A stretch of DNA of 64,000 bases from Methylobacterium crusticola (GTDB lineage: Bacteria; Pseudomonadota; Alphaproteobacteria; Rhizobiales; Beijerinckiaceae): assembly GCF_003574465.1 (NCBI RefSeq), contig NZ_QOWC01000006.1, positions 1-64,000 of the forward strand. The letters run 5' to 3'. A program made the position numbers and the translations under genes. This document shows, piece after piece, positions 14,590 to 23,333 of this stretch. A model generated the notes under the pieces. That model was given only the letters and a program-made list of their open reading frames with translations, was not told the DNA's origin and ran no database searches. Every line of letters starts with the position of its first letter. Within the stretch, counting starts at the first letter, position 1.

Positions 14590-16331
14590 CGGGCCTCTCC
14601 GGTCTCGCGCCCGGGCTGATGCCCGGCCTCCTGCCCAGTTTCCTGGCGAGTGTCCTGCCCAGTCTCCTGCCCGTAATCGCGCGCCGCCCCCCCGGGGCTG
14701 ACGTAGCCGAGGCGCAGGTCGCGGGCGAGGGCCTCGGGCGCCCGCCCGCCGGGCGGTCCCCACCCCCCGCCGCCGGGGGTCTCCAGGCGCACCCGCTGGC
14801 CGGCCTCGATGCGCACGTCGGTGACCTTCGAGACCATCGGGGGGCTCGCCCAGCCCTCCCGGGTCTGCCAGGCGAAGCGGTTGAGGGCGGCCGGGCCGCC
14901 GCCCACGACCCCGAAGGGCGCGACCTTGCCGCGCTCGCCGAGCAGGAAGACGTCCGCGTCGGTGAGCGCCTCGATCTCGTAGACCGCGCCGAGGCCGCCG
15001 CGATGGGTGCCGGGGCCGGCGCTGTCGGGGCGCAGGGCCCACTCGGTGAACAGCACCGGGTAGGCGGCCTCCAGGATCTCGACCGGCGGGATGGTGGCCG
15101 TCGAGATCGGGTTGTTGGCGTGGCTGAGCCCGTCGGTCTCCGGGTTGCCGCCGAGGCCGCCGCCGAAGAACGAGAACATCACCCAGCGGCTGCCGTCCGG
15201 CCGGTGGCCGGCGAGCGAGAGCGCGTTGATGGTGCCGAAGGGCGCGGCGGTGGCCCGGGCCGGGTCGGCCTGCGCGAGGGCGCCCAGCATCACGCCGATG
15301 AGGCGCAGGATGGTCTCGGTGTAGCCCGCCATCGGCTTGGGGGCGCCGGCCCCCAGGAGCGTGGTGGCGGGGATCACGAAGGTGATCGGCCGCAGGCAGC
15401 CGGCATTGGCCGGCACGTCGGTGAAGACGTGCTTGAGCGCGACGTAGCAGGCCGCCACCGCGGTGGCGTACGAGATGTTGATCGGCCCCTGTGCGGGGGG
15501 CGAGGAGCGCGCGAAGTCGAGCACCATGCGGTCGCCCGCGACCGTGAGGTCGAGCGCGATGGTGAGCGGCGCGTCGACGATGCCGTCGTTGTCGAGCACG
15601 TCCTCGAACGCGTAGGTCCCGTCCGGGAGCGCCCGGAGCGCGGCGCGCATCAGGGCGTCCGCCCGCTCCGAGAAGGCCGCGAAGGCGGCCTCCACGGTGG
15701 CGTCGCCGTACTCCTCGAGGAGCGCCCCGAAGCGGCGCTCCCCGAGGTCGAGGGCGTTGAGCTGGCCGTTGAGGTCGCCCCAGTTCGAGGTCGGAACCCG
15801 GGTGTTGGCCGCCAGGATGTCGACGAGGTCCTGGTTCAGCCGCCCGGCCGCGATCAGCTTCACGGGCGGGAAGCGCACGCCCTCCTGGAAGCTCTCCGTG
15901 GCCTTGGGGTTGTAGCCGCCCGGCACGTTGCCGCCGATGTCGAGCCAGTGGCCGACCGATGCGAGCCAGCAGAACAGCCGGCCGGCCCGGAAGACCGGGC
16001 GCACCAGCCGGAAGTCGTTGAGGTGGGTGCCGCCGTCGTAGGGGTCGTTGAACAGGAACGTGTCGCCGGGCGCGAGCCCGCCGTCGCGGGCCACCTTGGC
16101 GATCACCGCCCGCACGGCGAACGCCATGGCGCCGACGAAGATCGGCAGGCCCTTGGTCCCCTGCACCAGCGTGTCGCCGGTCTCGGCGTGGTAGAGGCCG
16201 TGGCAGGCGTCCCGGGCCTCGGCGATGATCGGGTTGAAGGCCGAGCGGTAGAGCGTCGCGTCCATCTCGTCGGCGATCTGCTCCAGGCGCCCCTTCAGGA
16301 CCGCCAGGGTGACGGGGTCGATCGCGCTCAC
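14586..16331 (-). CDS. hyuB: Hydantoinase/oxoprolinase B subunit
   Basis: A 581-residue HyuB subunit starting at GTG 16331 (GTGA overlap with the lyase gene). Family landmarks: DPVTLAVLKGRLEQIADEMDATLYRSAFNPII at the N-terminus, FLFNDPYDGGTHLNDF (about residues 92-107), GGGLGGNPETDG and ETPGGGGWGPP near the C-terminus. The last about 30 residues are a variable tail made by a 12-bp tandem repeat (14629-14676), not conserved in the family. HyuB supplies the amide-hydrolysing half of the HyuAB complex. Both genes are adjacent and complete, so an active complex is likely. Confidence 0.9.
   Translation of the reverse strand: MSAIDPVTLAVLKGRLEQIADEMDATLYRSAFNPIIAEARDACHGLYHAETGDTLVQGTKGLPIFVGAMAFAVRAVIAKVARDGGLAPGDTFLFNDPYDGGTHLNDFRLVRPVFRAGRLFCWLASVGHWLDIGGNVPGGYNPKATESFQEGVRFPPVKLIAAGRLNQDLVDILAANTRVPTSNWGDLNGQLNALDLGERRFGALLEEYGDATVEAAFAAFSERADALMRAALRALPDGTYAFEDVLDNDGIVDAPLTIALDLTVAGDRMVLDFARSSPPAQGPINISYATAVAACYVALKHVFTDVPANAGCLRPITFVIPATTLLGAGAPKPMAGYTETILRLIGVMLGALAQADPARATAAPFGTINALSLAGHRPDGSRWVMFSFFGGGLGGNPETDGLSHANNPISTATIPPVEILEAAYPVLFTEWALRPDSAGPGTHRGGLGAVYEIEALTDADVFLLGERGKVAPFGVVGGGPAALNRFAWQTREGWASPPMVSKVTDVRIEAGQRVRLETPGGGGWGPPGGRAPEALARDLRLGYVSPGGAARDYGQETGQDTRQETGQEAGHQPGRETGEAR
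14629..14676 (-). repeat. Four 12-bp tandem repeats encoding the HyuB tail
   Basis: Units tcctgcccagtt, tcctggcgagtg, tcctgcccagtc and tcctgcccgtaa run head to tail. The 12-bp length keeps frame and encodes QETG, QDTR, QETG, QEAG on the minus strand just before the stop. Copy number may vary between strains without affecting the enzyme core. Confidence 0.8.
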
Positions 16332-17224
16332 GCGGCATCCTCCTGGCGGCCGGCATAGGCCTCGCCGCGGGCCAGCATCTCGGGCGTGCCGATGAGGGCG
16401 TTCAGCTCGGTGAAGTCGAACATCCGCTCGGCGAAGGGCGCGTTCGTGCCCGCCCGCGCCAGGGAGGCGTAGTAGTCCCGGGCGGTGCGGGCGAGGGCCC
16501 GCACGATGCCGCCCGGGAAGATCACGAGCCGGAAGCCGAGGGCGCCGAGGTCGGATGCCGCCGCGAGCGGCGTGTCGCCGCCCTCCACCATGTTGGCGAC
16601 GAGGGGGCGCACGGGCCCGAGCGCCGCCGTCACGGCGGCGAGCTGGCCGGCCGACCGCGGCGCCTCGACGAACAGCACGTCCGCCCCCGCCTCGGCGTAG
16701 AGCCGGGCCCGGTCCAGGGCCCGCTCGAGGCCCTCCACCGCCACCGCGTCCGTGCGGGCGACGATCAGGGTCTCGGGGCTGAGCCGGGCGTCGAGGGCCG
16801 CCCGGATCTTGCCCGCCATCTCGTCGGCCGCGATCAGGGACTTGTCCTGGAGGTGGCCGCAGCGCTTGGGGTAGCTCTGGTCCTCGAGCTGGATCGCGCT
16901 CGCGCCGGCGCGCTCGAACAGCCGCACCGTGCGCTCGACGTTCAGCGCGTTGCCGTAGCCGTTGTCGGCGTCGACCACGAGGGGCGTCGCGACCCGGTCG
17001 CGCACCAGCGCGACGACCTCGGCCACCTCGCTCATCGAGACGAGCCCGATGTCGGGCCGGCCGAGCCGGGTGTAGGCGATGGCGGCGCCCGAGAGGTAGA
17101 GCGCCTCGAAGCCCGCATCGGCGGCGAGCGAGGCCGTGAGGGCGTCGTAGACGCCCGGGGCGACGAGGACGCGGTCCTCGGCAAGGCGGGTCTTCAGGCT
17201 CATGGCTCGGGTTCTCAGGCTCAT
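16328..17224 (-). CDS. Isocitrate lyase/PEP mutase family C-C lyase (methylisocitrate/dimethylmalate lyase-like)
   Basis: A 298-residue (beta/alpha)8 barrel of the ICL/PEPM superfamily. LVVDADNGYGNALNVERTV provides metal ligands, QLEDQSYPKRCGH carries the catalytic loop motif KRCGH seen in 2-methylisocitrate lyase, and VARTDA and FVEAPRS complete the site. Such enzymes cleave 2-substituted malates or isocitrates to pyruvate (or glyoxylate/oxalacetate products) plus an acid. The first 21 bp are duplicated: MSLRTRA then MSLKTR, with ATGs at 17224 and 17203; the family suggests the second as the original start. Next to a LeuCD-type hydratase it recalls dimethylmalate dehydratase plus dimethylmalate lyase. 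Confidence 0.85.
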   Translation of the reverse strand: MSLRTRAMSLKTRLAEDRVLVAPGVYDALTASLAADAGFEALYLSGAAIAYTRLGRPDIGLVSMSEVAEVVALVRDRVATPLVVDADNGYGNALNVERTVRLFERAGASAIQLEDQSYPKRCGHLQDKSLIAADEMAGKIRAALDARLSPETLIVARTDAVAVEGLERALDRARLYAEAGADVLFVEAPRSAGQLAAVTAALGPVRPLVANMVEGGDTPLAAASDLGALGFRLVIFPGGIVRALARTARDYYASLARAGTNAPFAERMFDFTELNALIGTPEMLARGEAYAGRQEDAA

Positions 17225-17432
17225 GGCTCGGGTGTTCCTGGCGCGGTCGGCGGCGCGGGGAGCGGGTCGGAGGGCGCGGGGCCCCCGGGCGCGCCGGCCC
17301 CGGGCTCCGGGGTGCGCCGCGACCGCAGGGGATCGGGGTTCATCGGGTCCCGCCCCGGGCTCGCCCGGAATCCGGCGGCGGGTTGCGCGTCGTGGTCGCG
17401 CGTCGTCTCTGCCCGTGCGGGGCGGGCCGCCC

Positions 17433-18830
17433 TCACGCGATCAGCGCCAGGAGGGGGCGGAGGTCCTCGGCCCGGTCGAGCTCCGCGACCGCCCGGACGA
17501 CGGCCTCCGCCCGCGCCGTCCCCCAGACCGGCCGGGCGAGGTCGCGGAACTTGTCCACCACCTCCGCGTCGGCGTAGGGGTCCTCGGCATCCCCCCGGTT
17601 GGTGAGGGTCTCGGCCGTCAGGCGGCGCCCGTCCGCCAGGGTCACGCTCACCCGCGCGGGCCGCAGGCCGGGCAGCTGCGCGGTCAGGGCCGGGTCCTCC
17701 CGCACCGCGACCCGGCGGGCGAGGGCGAGGATGCGGGGGTCGGCCCGGGCCGCGTCCCGGAAGGCCGCGACGTCGGCCGCGCCCCGCACCAGCGCGGCGG
17801 CGAGCGCGAAGGGCAGGGAGAACTTCGCCGCCAGCATCGTCCGGGGCGCCGGGTGGTCGAGCTGCGCCGCCCAGACGTAGGTCTCGACCTCGATCGAGCG
17901 CACGGCCTCCGGGTCGATGCGGCCGCCGGCCTCGGCCACGATCGCGGCCAGCGCGTCGAGGGCGCCGTGGGTGTAGCGGCAGGCGGCGTGGCGCTTGAAG
18001 TAGTTGCGGGCGATCTCCCAGCGCCGCCCGAGCTCCTCCGTCATGGCGGCGGCGGAGAAGTCCTCCGCGATGACGCTGCCGTAGACGGTGCCGATCCCGT
18101 CGCGCTCCGCCGTGAAGCCGCTCGCGGCGAGGTCCCAGGCGGCGAGGCCGAGCTGGCCGGAGAAGCCCGCGTAGGTGTTGCGCACGCTGGCGCCCTCCAG
18201 CATCGTGCGCCGGCTGGTGCTGAGGCCGAGCGAGGAGGCGATGCCGATCGCCTGGCCGATGGCGGCGGCGTCGGCGCCGTGGAGCTTGGCCACCGCGAGG
18301 GCGGCGCCGACCGTGCCCCAGGTGCCGTGGGGGTGCATGGTGACGCGCAGCCGCGAGGCGATGCCGATCCGCGCCCCGATCTCGTAGCCGAGGGCGATCG
18401 CGGCGATCAGCGCGGGCCCGGAGGCGCCGCGCTCCTGCGCGGCCGCGAGGGCCGCCGGCACGACGTGGATGGCCGGGTGGCCGCGGGCGTACTGGTTGCC
18501 CTCGTCGAGCTCCAGCATGGTGCCGGCCGCGCCGTTGGCGAGGGCGGCGTCGCGGGGGTCGAGCCCGCGCCCGGACCCGATCGCGACCGCCGCGCCCGGC
18601 CGCCGCCCGGCGAGGCGGTCCACGAGGGCGCGCATCTCCGGCTCCTGCATCCCGGCCGCGACGACGCCGAGGCAGTCGAGGAGGACGAGGCGGGTGCGGG
18701 CGACGACGGGCTCGGGCAGGTCGGCGAAGGACAGGCCGGCCGCGAAGGCCGTCCAGTCCTCGAGCCAGGCCGGGGCGGCGTCGGCGACGAGGCGGGAGGC
18801 CGGGACCACGCCCGGGGTGACGATGCCCAT
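17433..18830 (-). CDS. MmgE/PrpD family protein
   Basis: A 465-residue member of the family that includes 2-methylcitrate dehydratase, cis-aconitate decarboxylase and iminodisuccinate epimerase. Characteristic stretches are LLDCLGVVAAG, ANGAAGTMLELDEGN, HPAIHVVPAALA, TWGTVGAALAVAKLHGAD and FKRHAACRYTHGALDA. It probably handles a hydroxy- or unsaturated di/tricarboxylate by dehydration, decarboxylation or isomerization. It sits between the importer and the lyase genes; 208 bp separate it from the lyase, the largest gap in the operon. The exact reaction cannot be told from sequence alone. Confidence 0.85.
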   Translation of the reverse strand: MGIVTPGVVPASRLVADAAPAWLEDWTAFAAGLSFADLPEPVVARTRLVLLDCLGVVAAGMQEPEMRALVDRLAGRRPGAAVAIGSGRGLDPRDAALANGAAGTMLELDEGNQYARGHPAIHVVPAALAAAQERGASGPALIAAIALGYEIGARIGIASRLRVTMHPHGTWGTVGAALAVAKLHGADAAAIGQAIGIASSLGLSTSRRTMLEGASVRNTYAGFSGQLGLAAWDLAASGFTAERDGIGTVYGSVIAEDFSAAAMTEELGRRWEIARNYFKRHAACRYTHGALDALAAIVAEAGGRIDPEAVRSIEVETYVWAAQLDHPAPRTMLAAKFSLPFALAAALVRGAADVAAFRDAARADPRILALARRVAVREDPALTAQLPGLRPARVSVTLADGRRLTAETLTNRGDAEDPYADAEVVDKFRDLARPVWGTARAEAVVRAVAELDRAEDLRPLLALIA

Positions 18831-18834
18831 GGCC

Positions 18835-19536
18835 TCAGAGCCCCAGGTAGGCGCGCCGCAGGGCCGGGTCGGCGGCGAGCGCCGACGCCGCGCCCGAGAG
18901 CGCCACGGTGCCGTTCTCCAGGATGTAGGCGCGGGACGCGAGGTCGAGCGACTGAACCACGTTCTGCTCCACCAGCATGATCGGCAGTCCTTCCCGGTTG
19001 AGGTCTTTGACGAGGGCGAACATCTCCTCGACGAGGAGGGGCGAGAGGCCGAGGGAGGGCTCGTCCAGGATGAGGAGGCGGGGCTCGGCCATGAGGCCGC
19101 GGCCGATCGCCAGCATCTGCTGCTCCCCGCCCGAGAGCGTGCCGGCGGCCTGGCGCGCGCGCTCCTTCAGGCGCGGGAACAGCGCGAAGACGCGCTCGAG
19201 GTTGGCGCCCCGGCGCGCCCGCCCGCGGCGGTAGCTGCCGAGCACGAGGTTCTCGCGCACGCTCAGGTTGGGGAAGATCTTGCGGCCCTCGGGCACGTGG
19301 ATCAGCCCGGCCTCGACGATCGCCGCCGCCGAGGCGCGGGCGATCGGGCGGTCCTCGAAGCGGATCTCGCCGGCGGCCGCCGGCACGAGGCCCGACAGCA
19401 CCTTGTTGAGCGTGGTCTTGCCGACGCCGTTCGCGCCGAGCACCGCCACGATCTCGCCGGCCCCGACCGCGAGGTCGATGCCCCGCAGGACCTCGGTGCC
19501 GCCGTAGCCGGCGCGCAGGCCCCTCACCTCAAGCAT
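18835..19536 (-). CDS. livF: Branched-chain-type ABC transporter ATPase LivF
   Basis: A 233-residue ATPase with Walker A GANGVGKTTL (about 34-43), signature LSGGEQQML and Walker B LLILDEPSLGL. EPSLGLSP and the short length identify the LivF subgroup. It works with LivG, LivH, LivM and the binding protein encoded just upstream. The start overlaps livG by 8 bp. In this operon the importer presumably takes up the operon's own carbon source rather than leucine. Confidence 0.92.
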   Translation of the reverse strand: MLEVRGLRAGYGGTEVLRGIDLAVGAGEIVAVLGANGVGKTTLNKVLSGLVPAAAGEIRFEDRPIARASAAAIVEAGLIHVPEGRKIFPNLSVRENLVLGSYRRGRARRGANLERVFALFPRLKERARQAAGTLSGGEQQMLAIGRGLMAEPRLLILDEPSLGLSPLLVEEMFALVKDLNREGLPIMLVEQNVVQSLDLASRAYILENGTVALSGAASALAADPALRRAYLGL

Positions 19537-20278
19537 CGGCCGCCTCCGCGCCGAGCCGCGCGGCCGCGCCCTTGCCGAGATAGGCCTCGATCACCCGCGG
19601 GTCGGCGCAGACCTCCCGGGGCGGGCCGGAGGCCACCATGCGGCCCTCGGCCAGCACGTGCACCGCCTCGCACAGGCTCATCACCGCCTGCATGATGTGC
19701 TCGATCATCAGGATCGTGACCCCCTCGTCCCGGATCGCCCGGATGACCGGGAGGATGTCGCGGATCTCCGAGGGGTTGAGGCCGGCCAGCACCTCGTCGA
19801 GGAGGAGGAGCCGCGGCTCGGTGGCGAGCGCGCGGGCGACCTCGAGGCGCTTGCGCCCCGATACCGTCAGGCTGGACGCGGGCTTGTCGAGTTCCGCCCC
19901 GAGCCCGACGCGGCGGCCGACGGCCCGCGCCCGCGCCACGGCGTCCGCCCGCCGGGGGTGGCGCAGGTAGGCGCCGACCGCGATGTTCTCGGCGACCGTG
20001 AGGCCCGCGAAGGGCTGCACGATCTGGAACGTGCGGGCGATGCCCCGGCGCGCCCGCAGGTGCGGGGCCTCGGCGGTGATGTCCTGCCCCTCGAACAGGA
20101 CGCGGCCGGAGGTCGGCTGGAGGAAGCCCGAGATCATGCCGAACAGCGTCGTCTTGCCGGCGCCGTTGGGGCCGATGAGGCCGGTGATGGAGCCCGCCGG
20201 CACGGCGAGCGAGGCCTCGCGCACGGCGACGAGCCCCTGGAAGCGCTTGGTGAGGGCCTCGACGGCGAGCATCGTCAC
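19529..20278 (-). CDS. livG: Branched-chain-type ABC transporter ATPase LivG
   Basis: A 249-residue ATPase: Walker A GPNGAGKTTLFGMISG, Q-loop region ARRGIARTFQIVQPF (typical of LivG), and Walker B LLLLDEVLAGLNPSE. The usual LSxGQ signature appears as LTVSGRKRLEVARAL, a TVSGRKRLE variant in place of SxGxQ; the change of Gln to Arg-Lys is moderately unusual but the context and length fit. Overlaps livM by 4 bp (ATGA). Confidence 0.9.
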   Translation of the reverse strand: MTMLAVEALTKRFQGLVAVREASLAVPAGSITGLIGPNGAGKTTLFGMISGFLQPTSGRVLFEGQDITAEAPHLRARRGIARTFQIVQPFAGLTVAENIAVGAYLRHPRRADAVARARAVGRRVGLGAELDKPASSLTVSGRKRLEVARALATEPRLLLLDEVLAGLNPSEIRDILPVIRAIRDEGVTILMIEHIMQAVMSLCEAVHVLAEGRMVASGPPREVCADPRVIEAYLGKGAAARLGAEAADA

Positions 20279-21237
20279 GCCTCCGCCGGGCGCCGGCCGC
20301 GCAGGCGCCGGACGAGCCCGACCACCCCCTGCGGCGCGAACGCGATGACGGCGATCAGGCAGGCGCCGAACGCCACGAGGTCGATCCCCGGCACCCCGCC
20401 GGCGAGGAGCTTCGTCGCCTCGCCGAGCCCCTGGAGGGCGAGCGCCCCCACGAGGGGGCCGAGCGCCGTGCCGATGCCGCCCACGATCGGGGCGAGCAGG
20501 GCCTCGACGGAGATCCAGGTGCCGTAGGCGACGCCCGCGTCGAGGTAGAGGAAGTGCTGCACGTAGAGGCAGCCCGCCGCCGCCGTGATGCCGGCCGAGA
20601 GCGCGATGGCGCCGAGCTTGACCCTCAGGGCGTCGACGCCCAGGGCCCGGGCCGCCTCCTCGTTCTCCCGCACGGCGATCAGGTGGGCGCCGAAGCGCGA
20701 GCGCTCGATCCAGCGGGACGCCAGGAGGGCCGCTCCCACGAAGGCGAGGACCAGGAGGTAGAACAGGCGCCGGTCGCTGAACTGCAGGGTCGCGAGACCG
20801 GGCTCGAGCCGCAGCAGCAGCCCGGCGGCGCCGCCCGTGAGGTCGGCCGCGTTGGCGAGGATCCGGAAGACCTCCGCGAAGGCGAGGGTCACGAGGGCGA
20901 AGTAGGAGCCGCGCAGGCCCGCCCGGAAGCTCAGGTAGCCGATGGCGAGCCCGACCAGGGTACCGAGCCCGATCCCGGCGGCGAGCCCGCCCCAGGCGTT
21001 CCAGCCGAACCTGAGCTGCAGCACCGCCGTCGCGTAGGCGCCGGTGCCGAAGAAGGCCGCGTGCCCGAACGAGTACTGGCCGCCGAAGCCGCCGAGCACG
21101 TTCCAGCCGAGGCCCGCGAGGGCGATGATCAGCGTCGTGACGAGGAAGTTGAGCGCGCTGCCGGGGAGGCCGCAGAAGGGCAGCACGGCGAGGAGCGCCA
21201 GGGCGGCGACGAGCGGCAGGGCATCGCGACGCGTCAT
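20275..21237 (-). CDS. livM: Branched-chain-type ABC transporter permease LivM
   Basis: A 320-residue permease with about eight to ten hydrophobic segments. LGWNVLGGFGGQYSFGHAAFFGTGAY (about residues 44-69) is the LivM hallmark, followed by SYFALVTLAFAEVFR and the EAA-like cytoplasmic loop RENEEAARALGVDALRVKL. The GTWISVEALLAPIVGGIGTALGP segment near the C-terminus is also conserved. ATG 21237 overlaps livH by 4 bp. Confidence 0.92.
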   Translation of the reverse strand: MTRRDALPLVAALALLAVLPFCGLPGSALNFLVTTLIIALAGLGWNVLGGFGGQYSFGHAAFFGTGAYATAVLQLRFGWNAWGGLAAGIGLGTLVGLAIGYLSFRAGLRGSYFALVTLAFAEVFRILANAADLTGGAAGLLLRLEPGLATLQFSDRRLFYLLVLAFVGAALLASRWIERSRFGAHLIAVRENEEAARALGVDALRVKLGAIALSAGITAAAGCLYVQHFLYLDAGVAYGTWISVEALLAPIVGGIGTALGPLVGALALQGLGEATKLLAGGVPGIDLVAFGACLIAVIAFAPQGVVGLVRRLRGRRPAEA

Positions 21238-22106
21238 CCGCGCACCCCGAACAGGCCCGTCGGCCGCACGAGCAGCACCAGGATGAAGATGAGGAAGATG
21301 CCGATCTGGCCGAGGCTGTCGCCCAGGAACAGGCCCGAGAAGCTCTCGACCACCCCGACCACGAGCCCGCCGACGAGCGCCCCGGCGATCGACCCCATGC
21401 CGCCGAGCACCACGATCGTGAAGGCGACGAGCACGAAGGCCGCGCCCGAGCGCGGGTTGACGTAGAAGGTCGGCATCAGCAGGCAGGCCGCGACCGCCAG
21501 GCAGGCGCAGCCGAGCCCGAAGGTCACCGCGTAGACGTGGTCGACGTCGATGCCGACGAGGCGGGCGCCGAGCTTCTCCCGCGCCACCGCGCGGATCGCC
21601 CGGCCCGTGTCCGTGCGCTCGAGGAGGAGCCAGAGCAGCCCGGTCACGGCGAGCGCCGTGGCGAAGCCGATCAGCCGCGGGGTCGACAGGAGCAGGGGCC
21701 CGACCTCCACCACCTGGAGGGCGGCGTCGGAATCGAGCGTGCGGGTGTCGGACCGGAAGATCGCGAGCAGCCCGTTCTCGAGCACGATCGAGAGCCCGAG
21801 GGTGACGAGCAGGATGTTGTTGTCGCTGCCCCCGCTCGCCGGGCCGATGACGCAGCGCTGGAGGGCGTAGCCGGCCCCGAACATCAGCGGCACCACCGCC
21901 AGCATGGCCGCGTAGGGGTCGAGGCGCAGCCACGCGGAGGCGCCCCAGACCGCGAACATCGCGCAGGTGAGGAGCGCGCCGTGCGCGAAGTTGATGATGT
22001 GCAGCACCCCGTAGACCAGGGTCAGCCCGAGGGCGATGAGCGCGTAGACCGCCCCCGTCATCAGGCCGTTGAGGGCCGCCTCGATCAGGATCTGGGGGGC
22101 GTACAT
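21234..22106 (-). CDS. livH: Branched-chain-type ABC transporter permease LivH
   Basis: A 290-residue permease beginning with LIEAALNGLMTGAVYALIALGLTLVYGVLHIINFAHG, the N-terminal pattern shared by LivH proteins, and containing RAVAREKLGARLVGIDVDHVY (coupling loop) and VLGGMGSIAGALVGGL. Several transmembrane helices are evident. It is 6 bp from the binding-protein gene and overlaps livM, forming the heterodimeric channel with it. Confidence 0.92.
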   Translation of the reverse strand: MYAPQILIEAALNGLMTGAVYALIALGLTLVYGVLHIINFAHGALLTCAMFAVWGASAWLRLDPYAAMLAVVPLMFGAGYALQRCVIGPASGGSDNNILLVTLGLSIVLENGLLAIFRSDTRTLDSDAALQVVEVGPLLLSTPRLIGFATALAVTGLLWLLLERTDTGRAIRAVAREKLGARLVGIDVDHVYAVTFGLGCACLAVAACLLMPTFYVNPRSGAAFVLVAFTIVVLGGMGSIAGALVGGLVVGVVESFSGLFLGDSLGQIGIFLIFILVLLVRPTGLFGVRG

Positions 22107-22112
22107 CCCGCC

Positions 22113-23333
22113 TCACGCCTTAAGGGGAAAGTTGGGCTTCGCCTCGGCGTACTCGGCCGGCGCGATCACCTTGACGTCGCCGCCCTGGACCTGGGTGTTG
22201 AGCGGCATCGCGCTGGTGTTCTGGCCCTTGTCGAACCTCGACTGGCCGTAGGGCATCACGCCGCTGCCGAAGCTGCCCGTGGACAGGGCCTCGATGATCT
22301 TGAGCCGGTCGGCGCCGCCGGCCTTCTCGATGGCCTCGGCCATCAGCCACACGGCCGAGTAGTTCATCGGCACGTTGTAGGCGAAGGAGCGGCCCGCCGC
22401 CTCGGTGCGCCGGCGCAGCTCGGCGCTCTTCGGGTTGCGCGGATCGGGCCAGTGGTTGCAGTCCATCACGCCCTCGGCCGCCTGCGGGAACTCCTTGACG
22501 AAGCGCAGGCTGGAGGCGGCGCCGCCCAGGATCGCGTAGATGCCCTTCGGGCGCACCCGCTGCTGCTGGAGCGTGCGGGCCATCAGCACGAACTCGCCGT
22601 AATAGTGCGACGGGATCACGAGGTCGGGCTGGAGCGAGCGGATGCGCAGCACGACGTTGGCCATGTCGCGGGCCGGCGTCGGGTGCGCGATGGTCTCGAG
22701 GATCTCGAAGCCGCGCTTCGGCAGCTCGGCCTGGAGGAGCTTGGCGAGGCCGGAGCCGAACAGCCCGTCCTCGTGCACGATCACCACCGTGCGGGCGGGC
22801 TTGCCCGCCGCCTCGTTCAGCGCCACGAGGCGGTCGAGGGCCGCCCCCGTGACCATGCCGAAGCTCGGGGCGAACCGGAAGGTGTTCCTGAGGCCGCGCT
22901 GGGTGAGCTGGTCGGCGACGCCGACGTCGATCATGTAGGGCAGGTCGTAGCGGGCCGCCGCCTGGGTGGCGGTGGCGCAGAGCCCGCTGGCGAAGCCGCC
23001 CACGATCGCGGCGACGCCCTCGCCGTTCAGGCGCTCGGTCTCCTGGGCGGCGGTCTCGGGGTTCGAGCGGCTGTCGGCGAAGACCATCTCGAGCCTGGCG
23101 CCGCCGAGCGCCTTCAGGCCGCCGGCCGCGTTGAGGTCCTGGATGGCGAGCTCGGCGCCGAGGCGGCCGAGGTCGCCGTCGTTGGCGAGCGCCCCGGTGA
23201 CGGGCTGGATGATGCCGAGCTTCACCACCGGCGCCTGCGCCCGCAGCACCGCCGGCATCGCCACCAGGGAGGCGGCGGCGAGGCCGCCCCGCAGCACGGA
23301 GCGGCGGCCGGGCTTCGCGTCGAAGGGCGTCAT
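22113..23333 (-). CDS. livK: Periplasmic binding protein, type I fold (LivK-like), Tat-exported
   Basis: A 406-residue substrate-binding protein. The signal region has a twin-arginine motif GRRSVLRGGLAAASLVAMPAVLRAQA, then the type I periplasmic fold starts VKLGIIQPVTGALANDGDLGRLGAELAIQDLNAAGG. VVIVHEDGLFGSGLAKLL and IPSHYYGEFVLMARTLQ are typical of the ABC-type amide/urea/branched-chain family (Peripla_BP_6). ATG 23333 overlaps the GntR stop. Ligand unknown; likely the compound degraded by HyuAB and the downstream enzymes. Confidence 0.9.
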   Translation of the reverse strand: MTPFDAKPGRRSVLRGGLAAASLVAMPAVLRAQAPVVKLGIIQPVTGALANDGDLGRLGAELAIQDLNAAGGLKALGGARLEMVFADSRSNPETAAQETERLNGEGVAAIVGGFASGLCATATQAAARYDLPYMIDVGVADQLTQRGLRNTFRFAPSFGMVTGAALDRLVALNEAAGKPARTVVIVHEDGLFGSGLAKLLQAELPKRGFEILETIAHPTPARDMANVVLRIRSLQPDLVIPSHYYGEFVLMARTLQQQRVRPKGIYAILGGAASSLRFVKEFPQAAEGVMDCNHWPDPRNPKSAELRRRTEAAGRSFAYNVPMNYSAVWLMAEAIEKAGGADRLKIIEALSTGSFGSGVMPYGQSRFDKGQNTSAMPLNTQVQGGDVKVIAPAEYAEAKPNFPLKA

